Source: an uncultured Eubacteriales bacterium (lineage in GTDB: Bacteria > Bacillota > Clostridia > Oscillospirales > Acutalibacteraceae). From it: a stretch of DNA of 20,603 nucleotides. The first letter of the stretch is position 1, and each line of letters begins with the position of its first letter. Below are positions 6,475 through 15,800 of this stretch, piece after piece. The notes beneath the pieces are model-generated. The model was not told the origin of the DNA, made no database searches, and saw only the letters and a list, made by a program, of their open reading frames with translations. Both the position numbers and the translations under genes were made by a program. The stretch spans positions 1-20,603 of the forward strand of contig CAQJOC010000011.1 of the NCBI GenBank assembly GCA_948815685.1. Reading direction: 5' to 3'.

Positions 6475-7971
6475 ATGTCTGAAAACATTATAGAAAATAA
6501 TCAGATTGAAGAAAAAGAACTTGTAAAAATAAGAAAAGCTAAACTTGATAAATTAATTCAAAGCAAACAAAATCCATTTGAAATTACTTGTTTTGATGTT
6601 AATTTTTACTCTCAACAAATAAAAGATGATTTCGAAAACCTTGAAGGTAAAGATGTGTGTATTGCCGGAAGAATTCTCAGCCGTCGTGATATGGGTAAGG
6701 CTACGTTTATGGACATTTTAGATTCAAAAGGCAAGATACAGGTTTATTTAAAAATAGATGACATTGGTGAAAAGGCTTTTGAGGATTTGTCTCTTTGGGA
6801 TATCGGTGACATTATCGGAATAACCGGATTTGTATTTAAAACTCGTCGAGGAGAAGTCTCTGTTCATGCTAAAAAGCTTACGCTTTTATCAAAATCTCTG
6901 CTCCCTTTGCCGGAAAAATTTCATGGTCTAAAAGATACGGATTTAAGATATCGCCAAAGATATGTTGATTTGATTATGAATCCGGAGGTCAAAGAAGTAT
7001 TTATTAAGCGTAGTAAAATCATCAAGACTATAAGAAAACACCTTGATGACCTCGGATATACCGAAGTTGAAACTCCTATTTTGAATTCGATTGCGGGAGG
7101 GGCAAACGCTAGACCTTTTATTACACATCATAATTCTTTAGGTATAGACCTATATTTGAGAATTGCACCGGAACTTTATTTAAAGAGGCTTATTGTTGGA
7201 GGTATGGATAAAGTTTATGAAATAGGTCGTCTTTTTCGAAATGAGGGGATGTCAGTTAAGCACAACCCTGAATTTACAACAATTGAACTTTATCAGGCTT
7301 ATACAGACTATAACGGAATGATGGATTTGACTGAGACACTTATAAAGAAATGTGCTCAAGAAGTTTGCAAAACGGAAGAAATAGAGTATCAAAATAATAA
7401 ATTAAATATAAGTAAGCCTTTTGAACGCATTACAATGGTAAATGCGGTTAAAAAGTATACAGGTATAGATTTTTCAGAATTTATAGGGGACTCACAAAAA
7501 GCATTGCAAGAGGTAACCAAACTAGGAATTGAGCCTGAAAAAAATACTTCTTGGGGAGAGCTTCTTAATTTAGTATTTGAAGAAAAAGTTGAAGAAAATT
7601 TGATTCAGCCTACATTTATTTATGATTATCCGGTTGAAATTTCTCCTCTTACAAAAAGGAAAAAAGATATTCCCGAACTTGTTGAAAGGTTTGAATTATT
7701 TATTGCGGGGCGAGAACTCGCAAATGCATATTCAGAGCTTAACGATCCCATAGATCAGAGAGAACGTTTTAAGCATCAGATGGAACTGAGAGAAGCAGGG
7801 GATGATGAAGCTAACATGATAGATGAGGATTTTGTCAGAGCTTTGGAATACGGAATGGCACCTACTGGTGGAATGGGACTTGGCATAGATCGGTTGACGA
7901 TGCTTTTAACGGATAGTGCTTCCATACGAGATGTAATAATATTCCCGACGATGAAACCAAAAGAAATATAA
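6475..7971 (+). CDS. lysS: Lysyl-tRNA synthetase, class II
   Basis: Charges tRNA-Lys with lysine using ATP. The 498-residue protein has the family's usual length and order: an N-terminal anticodon-binding OB domain (about 55-145, with GRILSRRDMGKATF), then a class II catalytic core. Motif 1 is near 185-205 (ending TEVETPIL), motif 2 contains RNEG from residue 255 within a stretch reading to PEFTTIELYQAY, and motif 3 is GLGIDR at 468-473. The ending (IFPTMKP) is normal for the family. GGAGG at 6460-6464 lies ten bases before the ATG. No T-box or other leader RNA was found in 6268-6474; that gap is AT-rich and shows only an AT-only inverted repeat (6316-6336). It is probably co-transcribed with greA and ends at the hairpin 8091-8128. 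Confidence 0.98.
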   Translation: MSENIIENNQIEEKELVKIRKAKLDKLIQSKQNPFEITCFDVNFYSQQIKDDFENLEGKDVCIAGRILSRRDMGKATFMDILDSKGKIQVYLKIDDIGEKAFEDLSLWDIGDIIGITGFVFKTRRGEVSVHAKKLTLLSKSLLPLPEKFHGLKDTDLRYRQRYVDLIMNPEVKEVFIKRSKIIKTIRKHLDDLGYTEVETPILNSIAGGANARPFITHHNSLGIDLYLRIAPELYLKRLIVGGMDKVYEIGRLFRNEGMSVKHNPEFTTIELYQAYTDYNGMMDLTETLIKKCAQEVCKTEEIEYQNNKLNISKPFERITMVNAVKKYTGIDFSEFIGDSQKALQEVTKLGIEPEKNTSWGELLNLVFEEKVEENLIQPTFIYDYPVEISPLTKRKKDIPELVERFELFIAGRELANAYSELNDPIDQRERFKHQMELREAGDDEANMIDEDFVRALEYGMAPTGGMGLGIDRLTMLLTDSASIRDVIIFPTMKPKEI

Positions 7972-7985
7972 TGTAGGAGTTTTAT

Positions 7986-8085
7986 TTGTCTGAGGAATAA
8001 AAAATTACAAGTGTTTCTTTTGACAGATTATGCAGATACCAAAGAGAGATTAGAGGAAATATTTCCATTGGAAAGCAAAAGGTAA
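7986..8085 (+). other. Possible broken 32-codon ORF after lysS
   Basis: AGGAG (7975-7979) is six bases before TTG 7986, an ideal spacing, but that frame stops after four codons (TTG TCT GAG GAA TAA). Without T7998 the frame would run on through KKLQVFLLTDYADTK and RLEEIFPLESKR to a TAA at 8083-8085. The same downstream frame is also open directly behind the lysS stop (37 codons) but lacks an ATG, GTG or TTG close to the ribosome binding site. No family is recognised. It may be a small gene with a one-base insertion, or chance. Confidence 0.3.
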
Positions 8086-8090
8086 TATTA

Positions 8091-8128
8091 AAAAATTCAG
8101 CTGGACTTTAATTTTCAGCTGAATTTTT
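8091..8128. terminator. Bidirectional intrinsic terminator between lysS and the efp operon
   Basis: A perfect 13-bp inverted repeat (AAAAATTCAGCTG at 8091-8103 with its complement at 8116-8128) with a 12-nt loop. The arms end in A5 and T5, so each strand gives a GC-containing stem followed by a U-run. It sits between the convergent lysS (+) and CD1247-like (-) genes and would end both transcripts. Confidence 0.88.
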
Positions 8129-8159
8129 GTTTCTAAAATATTATTAAATTACAATAATT

Positions 8160-8618
8160 TTAATCATCGCTTCCGAGAGTCTTTTCGGAGCCATCGGAAT
8201 CACTATGGTGCCTATTGTCATCATCGGAATCTTCTATCTCAATTTCTATCTCCTGACCGCAGTTTGGACAATTTATATCGTTTTCCATTACTTTACTTTC
8301 CGGTAGACAAACAGTCGTATTACATGCAGGACATTTTACTTCATAAAATAAGTCATCGCTGCCATCTTCATCAGAATCATAATTGCCCCCATCGTGGCAT
8401 TTACACATATTTTTGAGAACTTTCTCTAAATCATCTGCCATATCTTCAACTTGGTCAGCAGCATCATCCATTTGATTCTCTAAGTCTAAAACCGAACCTG
8501 CCATGTCGTCCAGTAAATCCACTATGGCAAGAAGTGCCTTATTTTCTTTCTTATCTTTGTCCAAATCAAAACCTTCAACTAAACCTTTTACATAAGATGC
8601 TTTTTCACTCAATGTCAT
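8160..8618 (-). CDS. CD1247-type acidic protein with a C-terminal zinc ribbon
   Basis: A 152-residue protein of unknown function that resembles the clostridial CD1247 N-terminal domain family. Residues 1-45 are the recognisable part (EKASYVKGLVEGFDL, then a helical segment to LLDDM). Residues 44-70 form an acidic coiled-coil-like stretch. Residues 96-120 form a zinc ribbon with C96, C99, C117 and C120 (CPAC and CPNC). The remainder is an Asp/Ser/Glu-rich, probably disordered tail that contains HH. An additional C72-x-C74-H75 cluster might also bind metal. AGGAGG (8628-8633) lies 9 nt before the ATG. It is downstream of efp on the same strand, separated by 145 bases of mostly poly-T/ATTTTT tract. 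It is likely a cytoplasmic adaptor or regulator, but the neighbourhood does not define its role. Confidence 0.85.
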   Translation of the reverse strand: MTLSEKASYVKGLVEGFDLDKDKKENKALLAIVDLLDDMAGSVLDLENQMDDAADQVEDMADDLEKVLKNMCKCHDGGNYDSDEDGSDDLFYEVKCPACNTTVCLPESKVMENDINCPNCGQEIEIEIEDSDDDNRHHSDSDGSEKTLGSDD

Positions 8619-8633
8619 TTAAGTTTTCCTCCT

Positions 8634-8708
8634 AAAAAATTTTTTTATTTTTATTTTTATTTTTTATTTTTCATTTTTATTTTTTTATCCTTTTTTATTT
8701 ATTTTCCC
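8634..8708. repeat. A-rich simple-sequence leader (ATTTTT on plus strand)
   Basis: A low-complexity run of T5-T7 blocks separated by single A or C residues, with a period near six bases. Read on the minus strand it is an A-rich leader, (AAAAAT)n, directly upstream of the AGGAGG of the CD1247-like gene. A similar tract precedes the giant gene at about 18951-19026. Confidence 0.7.
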
Positions 8709-8763
8709 TGGTTTTAGTCCTTTACTTTCTTTAATCAATACATACCAAATAAACCAAAAATCT

Positions 8764-9321
8764 TTATGCTCTTTCCATATATTCTCCGGTTCTTGTGTCT
8801 ATCCTTATTACGTCACCCTCATTAACAAATAATGGTACTTTTATGTTCGCTCCCGTCTCTAATTCGGCAGGTTTCATTACGTTGGTGGCTGTATCTCCTT
8901 TGAACCCCGGATCTGTCTGTGTAACTTTAAGTTCAACAAAAAACGGCGGTTCTACTCCAAATACATTTCCCTTATAAGACATTACCTTACATTCCATGTT
9001 TTCTTTTACAAACTTAAAATTATCTCCTAAAACACTTTTATTAATGGGAATTTGTTCAAAAGTCTCCATATCCATAAAATAATATATTCCACCATCACTA
9101 TAAAGATATTGCATTTCTTTGCGTTCAATAAACGCCTCCGGGTATTTATCGTTAGGATTAAAAGTTCTTTCAACAACACTCCCCGTAATTACATTTTTCA
9201 GCTTCGTTCTAACAAAAGCAGCTCCTTTTCCCGGCTTAACATGCTGAAATTCAACTACCGAAACAACACTCCCATCGAGTTCAAAGGTCACTCCATTCCT
9301 AAAATCTCCTGCGGATATCAT
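8764..9321 (-). CDS. efp: Elongation factor P
   Basis: EF-P binds between the P and E sites and rescues ribosomes stalled on consecutive prolines. The 185-residue protein has the normal three-domain length: an N-terminal KOW-like domain (1-62), the central OB domain (about 65-127) and the C-terminal OB domain (130-185) with GDVIRIDTRTGEYMER near the end. The loop that reaches the peptidyl-transferase centre is PGKGAA with K32 at its tip, the Lys-tip form rather than the Arg type; no modification-enzyme genes are seen nearby. GGGAGG precedes the ATG by eight bases. A consensus-like promoter lies at 9356-9384. The CD1247-like gene follows on the same strand and may share the transcript. Confidence 0.97.
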   Translation of the reverse strand: MISAGDFRNGVTFELDGSVVSVVEFQHVKPGKGAAFVRTKLKNVITGSVVERTFNPNDKYPEAFIERKEMQYLYSDGGIYYFMDMETFEQIPINKSVLGDNFKFVKENMECKVMSYKGNVFGVEPPFFVELKVTQTDPGFKGDTATNVMKPAELETGANIKVPLFVNEGDVIRIDTRTGEYMERA

Positions 9322-9355
9322 ATTTTTCCTCCCGAATTGAATTATATGCTATTGT

Positions 9356-9384
9356 ATTTTACATTTAAATAAAAAACTTTTCAA
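9356..9384 (-). promoter_or_regulatory. Promoter of efp, overlapped by a palindrome
   Basis: On the minus strand TTGAAA (9384-9379), 17 bp, TAAAAT (9361-9356), with a start near 9349. The -35 hexamer lies inside one arm of a perfect 9-bp inverted repeat, TTTTCAAGT (9378-9386) and ACTTGAAAA (9400-9408), 13 bases apart, which is a candidate operator. Confidence 0.6.
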
Positions 9385-9387
9385 GTA

Positions 9388-9408
9388 TATAATCAAATAA
9401 CTTGAAAA
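9388..9408 (-). promoter_or_regulatory. 21-bp element upstream of efp shared with the hydrogenase gene
   Basis: This 21-bp segment matches 20549-20569 upstream of the hydrogenase-like gene at 19 of 21 positions, in the same orientation relative to the gene. The core TCAAATAACTT is identical in both. It lies just upstream of the efp -35 hexamer. It could be a regulator site or upstream element; AT-rich coincidence is not excluded. Confidence 0.35.
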
Positions 9409-9802
9409 ATACTTAAATTTTTTCATTAGTTTGTCTATTAGATTTTCTGCGAAATTAAAATAGACCTCTTACCAAATATATTTTTAAAAATTCATATTTT
9501 TGTGTATTTATGTTCGTTTTTGTCAAACGACAAAAAGAACCAAAAAACGTTTCAAAAGGGGGGTTCCGATCCCCCCCTTTTGATAATCCCCCTAAACGGC
9601 CGGGTTGCTACCCGGACCCAGCTTCTTTAATTTTCTGACTCTTCCTCTTAATGAAGGCAGCGTTAGTTTACCGATTGTTTTCCTGTATTTTCAAATTTTT
9701 TCCATTTTATTATAAAAAATTCAGAAATTAATAAATATTTATGTGAGTTTATTGTATAGCTTGTTTAAAATTTAACGAGGTATTATTGCTATATAATTTT
9801 TG
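9409..9802. other. Intergenic region between efp and the giant gene
   Basis: No gene is supported. From 9409 to 9516 the sequence is AT-rich and featureless. A GC-rich hairpin cluster occupies 9517-9615. From 9617 to 9802, downstream of the giant gene's stop, I see only AT-rich DNA; a loose inverted pair (about 9627-9638 and 9720-9731) is too weak to call an element boundary. Confidence 0.5.
9517..9615. repeat. Cluster of three perfect hairpins, GC-rich (REP-like)
   Basis: Three stem-loops lie in 99 bases: TTTTTGTC/GACAAAAA (9517-9524 and 9529-9536, 4-nt loop); TCAAAAGGGGGG/CCCCCCTTTTGA (9552-9563 and 9572-9583, 12 bp, 8-nt loop); and CCGGGT/ACCCGG (9600-9605 and 9610-9615, loop TGCT). The G6/C7 runs are striking in an AT-rich segment. 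On the minus strand the second stem is followed by T-rich sequence and could terminate the giant gene's transcript about 220 nt after its stop. The repeated-hairpin structure suggests a dispersed extragenic palindrome, which only a genome-wide copy search could confirm. Confidence 0.65.
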
Positions 9803-12800
9803 TTAGGTACTTTTCTTTTTCCCTTTGCTTATAATTATAAATATCCATGCCGAAAATATCAAAACCAAGATTAATGTAACCAAAAATTCATGAGTAGCTA
9901 CCCAATTTAAAATTTTATCTTGTAAACTTCCTCCGGTATCGTCTATGATTGTACCGTTTTTCTTTGCAATAACATTCCCCGGTGTAACCTTTTTTTCCGC
10001 TTCTTCCTCAAGTAATGCAGGAAGGTCTTTACTCAGAATTTGTTTTGTTTCCTCCTCGTTATCGGTAATGCCTTCAAGAGAAACCGTAATGTCCGTAGCT
10101 TTTTCCACATAGTTCGGTATCTTTTTTGCTGCTACTCCAAATATACTAAAAGATTCTGTTTCAAATTTTGCATAGCCATTATTTATAAGAACATCTAAAT
10201 ATTCTATGCTTCCGCTTAATTTTTCGTGAACAATCACTGTATTCATATAACCCTTTGGAATATTGCAGGGCAATACCACCGAAATTTTCTGATTATCACC
10301 TGGTTCATATTTTTCTCCGCTCAATGTATTCACCAAAGATATCTCATAATGCGAAATTACAGTCTTTCTCTGCATCTTTTCATTTAGCCTGGATACTGAA
10401 GCTGAATCCCCGTCGAGAGGCGTAACAACTACTTTTATGTTCCAGTCAAGACCGCTGACTTCTACACTGTTTGATTGATGATGAATCCCTGAAGTTTCTG
10501 TCTGAAGAATTTTAAGTTTACTTAAATTTGTTACCAGTTTTTGCTGTTCTTCCGAAAGGTCATTAAATGCACGACTTACCACTACTACCTGATCGGCTTG
10601 TTGTCTGGTTGAAACTTTATTCGGAAGTGCATCTATCATTTCTATTACATACTCTTCCGCATTTTTTTCTGAATATTTTACGCTTACTTCACAGTCTGAA
10701 CTTATACTTATAATCTGATAAATGCCACCGTTCAAGGATAAAACCTTATCTCCGTCAAGCATAACCATTATATCAGAAGCATCATATTCATCTTTCATGG
10801 CAATCTTGAAATTTAAAGTTCCTCCGTATTCAACCTCCAGATATCCTGAGAAATCTTTGTTTTTTTCTGTCCTGTATATTACTCCCTCCACAGGTTTAAA
10901 TGTCACTTTATAAGTGTTTTTCTTAATATTTGACACTTCTACAATTGTATCTCCCGTTATATTTTTCACGGTATAAACATTATTTTCAGGAGTAATGGGA
11001 TTAGAACGCCCTTTTACCATTACAACCGGAACAGATTGGTCATATGCAGTAGCTATGGATAATCTAAATGAAAGGTCATCTCCATGATTTACAGTTTGTC
11101 TGACTTCCATGGCACTTCCCTTTGAATCCATCAATGTGGCTCCTTCAGAAAGTCTTATTTCTACCGTATACGTCTCTTTTTTCGCTTTTTCAACAACCAC
11201 GGTATAATCCATGGTTACATTTGGAATGGTATATACATTGTCAACTGGAGTAAGTGCTACTCTTTGTCCCGTTGCTCCCTTTACGGATACTTCAATATCC
11301 GAAAGATTATACCCTTCATCCGGGTCAGCGATAAATTTAAAATCTTTTCCGTATTCAATTATTTGAGTCCCTTTTATTTCTTTTGTTCCGAATTCATCTT
11401 TATACCTAACCCCAGAGGATTCGGTTAAATTTATTTTGTAGGTATTCAGATCTACACCCGAAACCGTAATTTCAGAGTCTTCCGTTATGTTGGATAAAGT
11501 ATAAATCCCCCTTTCGAAAGATAATACCGAAGTTTCCGGTGATAACAAAACTTTCATTTTATCCTTCGATTGCGAATAAGATTCATCAAGTTCAACTTTA
11601 AAACTATAATTTCCTCCATGGTCAACGGGGATTCTTTCCAAAGTGGAAAGCGGGATATCGTCGACAGTCGTATAATTAACTCCCGGTACATACTTTAAAC
11701 TTAGGTAAACTATGGTTGAAACTACACCACTGACTTCTATATCAATATCTTGAGTAATATTTTCTATGGTATATTTATTATCAGTGAAATCTATTGACTG
11801 CATATTTGACGTAACAACTATGTTTGATATATCATACCCTTCTTCAGCGACAATTTTAAAAACAAAATTTAATCCATGGTCAATGGTAGGAGGCGTTACA
11901 ATGTCCACACCATTTTCATCTTTAAAAGTGATTCCTTTTACGCTTGTCGGAAAATTGATGCTATATTTACTTTTACCTACTTTTTCAATCATTATTGTCA
12001 AATTTCCCTGAATATTCGAAACAGTATAAGTAAATCTTCCTGATTCCGATATAACCGTACCCTCCGGTAAACTTGCTTGTGTTGCGGGACTCGAGGATGA
12101 TGGAGTATCAACCGATGGGGAGGAAATCGTTGCTTTATCTCCCGATTCATTTATTATAGAAATATCATATCCTTTTAACAGGTCAAAACCATCTGTATTT
12201 TTTAAAGAAAAAGTCAGACTTCCTCCAAAATACGTATTCGAACTTGTTATAAGGGAACCGCTTTCATTATAAAAGTTTGCCCCCATTCCTTTATAGCTTA
12301 CCATATATTCATTAGGTTTAATTCCGCTCACTGAAACGGTTAAATCTCCGGTAATCGATTGTATCGAGTAGCCTCCGTCAATTGGCCTTATTATTCCGTT
12401 TTCCGATGGGTCAATCGTCACCTCGACAAAATTTGTGTTGTATCCTCTTTCCGGTACCACCTCAAATTTAAACTCGGAAAGGTACTCGGCATTTTCTTGT
12501 GCATTTAAAACTCTTCCGTCTGATGTTTTTAGCTTTGCTCCGGTTATATTTGTCGGAAAATTTAAGTTATATATTTTCTTTTTAGCTCCGGAAACGTTTA
12601 CGGATATGTCTTTTATAACATTTCTGATTTTAAAAATTCCGTTTTCGTCGGGCTTATCGATACTAATACCATCTTTACTTGAATTGCCCGGCCTGATTAC
12701 CTCATTGCCTATAACAAATGAAATATCCTTTTCCAAATCTATTTCATAGCCCATATTCGCTACAATTCTAAACTCAGTCTCTCCCCTGAAACTTACCGTA

Positions 12801-15800
12801 AAATCACTTTGTGGAAAAAGTCCATTGGGCTCGTAAAATGTCATGTTGTCGCCACGTAATTTTATGGTGTATTTTGCATATTTTATATTTTCCACCTGAA
12901 CTTCGGTATCTTTCATGACTTTATTTATAGTATAAATTCCGTCTAAAGGATAAATATATTCTCCCGGTCCCGTACTTACTTGAATTTCGGATATATCATA
13001 TCCATAGTCCGGTTTTATGTGAAATTTAAAATCTGTTCCCACTTCAACAGTATTTTGTTTTCCAAGTTCAAACGCACTGGAGCTTACATTCGAACTTTCA
13101 TTTCCTACACTCATAAATGAAATTCCTTCGGTATCTATCGGTAAAGTCACTGTAAAAGTTTTAAGTTCAATGCCACCGAGCTTTATTTTTACGTCATTGG
13201 TTACATTTTTTACTATTACGGGTCCGTCAAGTGTTCCATCGTCTTTAAGCCCGGGTGCCTGAACTTCCGCACCATCCAGAGGGTCGGAATAAGCGGTAAG
13301 TCCACCGGAACCAAACACGCATCCGTCCGTAGGTGTTACATAAAACTTAAATTCCCCTGTCCCGTATTCCACATTTCCACTTTTTATGACTTCCACCGAA
13401 TTCGGATTTGTCTTAAATTCCATGTGGGCTCCCTCTAAAGTGATTGTGTGATATTTTTTATTTATATTTGATGCTTTCACTATATAGTCGTATGTCACTT
13501 CTTGAATAATATATCCTGTCGCCATTTTTTCTATGGATGACTCAATGGTTGTTCCGCTTATGGTGGCAGTGAGGTTCATTAAGGATATATCATAACCATC
13601 TTTTGCAGTAACCGAAAACATGAAATTTTCTCCTTGAACAGCTACTGAAAGACTTTTTTTGTTTTCTTCGGTAACCTCAATCTGTTCTGTTTCTCCATAT
13701 TTATTTTTTACCGGTACCCAAAATGCAATTCCTTCTTCTGAAATAGGTAAATCTATGAAATACTGGTTTCTTGTGACTCCAATTACTATTATAACCGAAT
13801 CCCTTGAAATTGATGTCAAATTGTAATTTGAAGCTTGGTCCAAAAGAAGCTGTGTTGCCCCGGAATCCGTCATTGGGTTATATGCAGGGTTAGTCCAATC
13901 CACATCTGTACCAACAGCATAAACTTTTATATTATCTCGACTTTGGTTGTATTGTGAATCCAGCACAACTTTAAATCCTTGAGATTCCCCAAATTTTTTC
14001 TTGGCTGAAGTTAGTGCACTTCCATAAGTATCAACAAAACTTACTCCTGTTATTGTTGTCGGAAATGTAATTGTGTATTCTATCTTGTCAAGAGGGTCAA
14101 CGGTTATCTTTATATCGGACGAGATATTACTTAGTTCGTATCTTCCGTTTTTTAGGCGAATTGGATCGTCATTCGCTTTTACCGAATCTCCCGCAAGAGT
14201 ATACCCTCCCGTTATGACAGGTGTGAACAGCAGCGTTTCGCCGTGTGTCATTTTAACTACTCCATTCATAGCAATCGGATACACGCTTTCTTTTCCCTCC
14301 GAATCGACAATAATTTTATGAAAATTAATTTCCTCGGATGGTTGGGGAAATTCTATATCGTAAACATTCATTTTTACATCATCGATAAATATTTTATACC
14401 CCTGTCTTACCTTGCTTATGGTATATACTCCCTTGTTAGGTAAAACTCTTGTTGTAGAACCAAATTCACCACTGTCCAGTGACCTATATGAAACGGAAAC
14501 ATCTGATTTATTGTACTTATAGTCTAAACTAAGTCTGAATTCAAAATCTTTCCCGTCTTCCACGACACAGCTCAAATAGCCTCTTATACTGTCTTCATCT
14601 CCATCGTTTACATCTTTATTCAAGCTGTCGTTTGTGTTGTTATCATAAATATATAATTTGTCCACATCAGGATAAAAGTAAGTTTCTTTATTATTTTTAT
14701 CTATTTCTCTTAGTGCTATCTGTATTTCATGTTCGAGCCTTGATACCTCTATGCCGAGTTCTGTATTTCCCAAAACCTCCTCAATGGCAACCTCAACTTC
14801 TTCTTTGACCGCCATTGAATCGTAAAGTATATCCGGGTCACTAGAATACATGGTATTGGTTGCAGTAACTTTTCTTATATAACGTTTTGTCGCGTTATTG
14901 GACGAAATTTTCATTAAGATTTTTTGCCCATGAGTAACCAAGATTTTATTATTTTGAGCTGTTTGTACAAGGTCATCACTTGGAAAAGTCTCTGAATTTA
15001 TAACATATTTTACGGTAACATCAGGTGTCGTGGGAATCGTAATTTCATACTGATTACCCTTTATGCCGGATAAACTTATTTCGGTATCGGTTTTTATAAC
15101 GGCAGAATAAATATTGTCTTCATCTACATCCAAATCTCCGGAATCTCCTTCATAAGGAGCCATTTTCGCGGTTATTTCGGATAAACTGTATTTTATTCCC
15201 TCTTCAGTTGCTCCATTGGTAAATTCATACTTAAACCTAAGCTCTTCACCATATTTTACGCTCTTTATTAAATATCCCCCTCTGAATACGGAATAAGGAA
15301 CATCAACATTAATTTCATCAGCCTTTTTCCCGGTGGGATTTTCTATTTTTTTAATTTTTATGACATCGTAAATATTGGTAAATGCGTTCAAAAATGTATT
15401 GTCCCCGGAAATTATGTTTACGTCATAAATATCTTCCTGTATACCATCAACTTCTAAAATTACATCACAATAAGGTCTAAATGCTTCAGATTCATACTCA
15501 ACATTCGCAGCAACAAAATCATTTGCATCCTCACTCAAACTTCTTAAGGATAAAGTTTTTAAAAGCACTCTGCTTGTTGAAGAAGAATCCGAACTAACAG
15601 ATCTATATACTTTAACGGATATTCTGCCATAGGGAGTTTTGTATAAATTGCTGTATCCCTCCGCATTCGCCTTAAAAGAAAGTTTCAGTTTTACTTCATC
15701 CCCGTAAGGTGTATCGATAACCCATCCGCTGGCATCTTCATATTTTGACGAACTGCCAACTGAATATTGTAACGTTTTCATGCAGTCTTTTATCAGTGGC

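Noticed and set aside
8634..8708. CRISPR-like or phage-related repeat
   Set aside because: The period is about six bases with no spacers; it is a simple-sequence tract.
9627..9731. Inverted pair flanking 9639-9719 as ends of a miniature transposon
   Set aside because: Only 11-12 AT-rich bases with a length difference, no target-site duplication, and nothing inside; chance is the simpler explanation.
14073..14443. Plus-strand open frames inside the giant gene
   Set aside because: They are antisense shadows of the repeat-coding frame with no ribosome binding sites or motifs.
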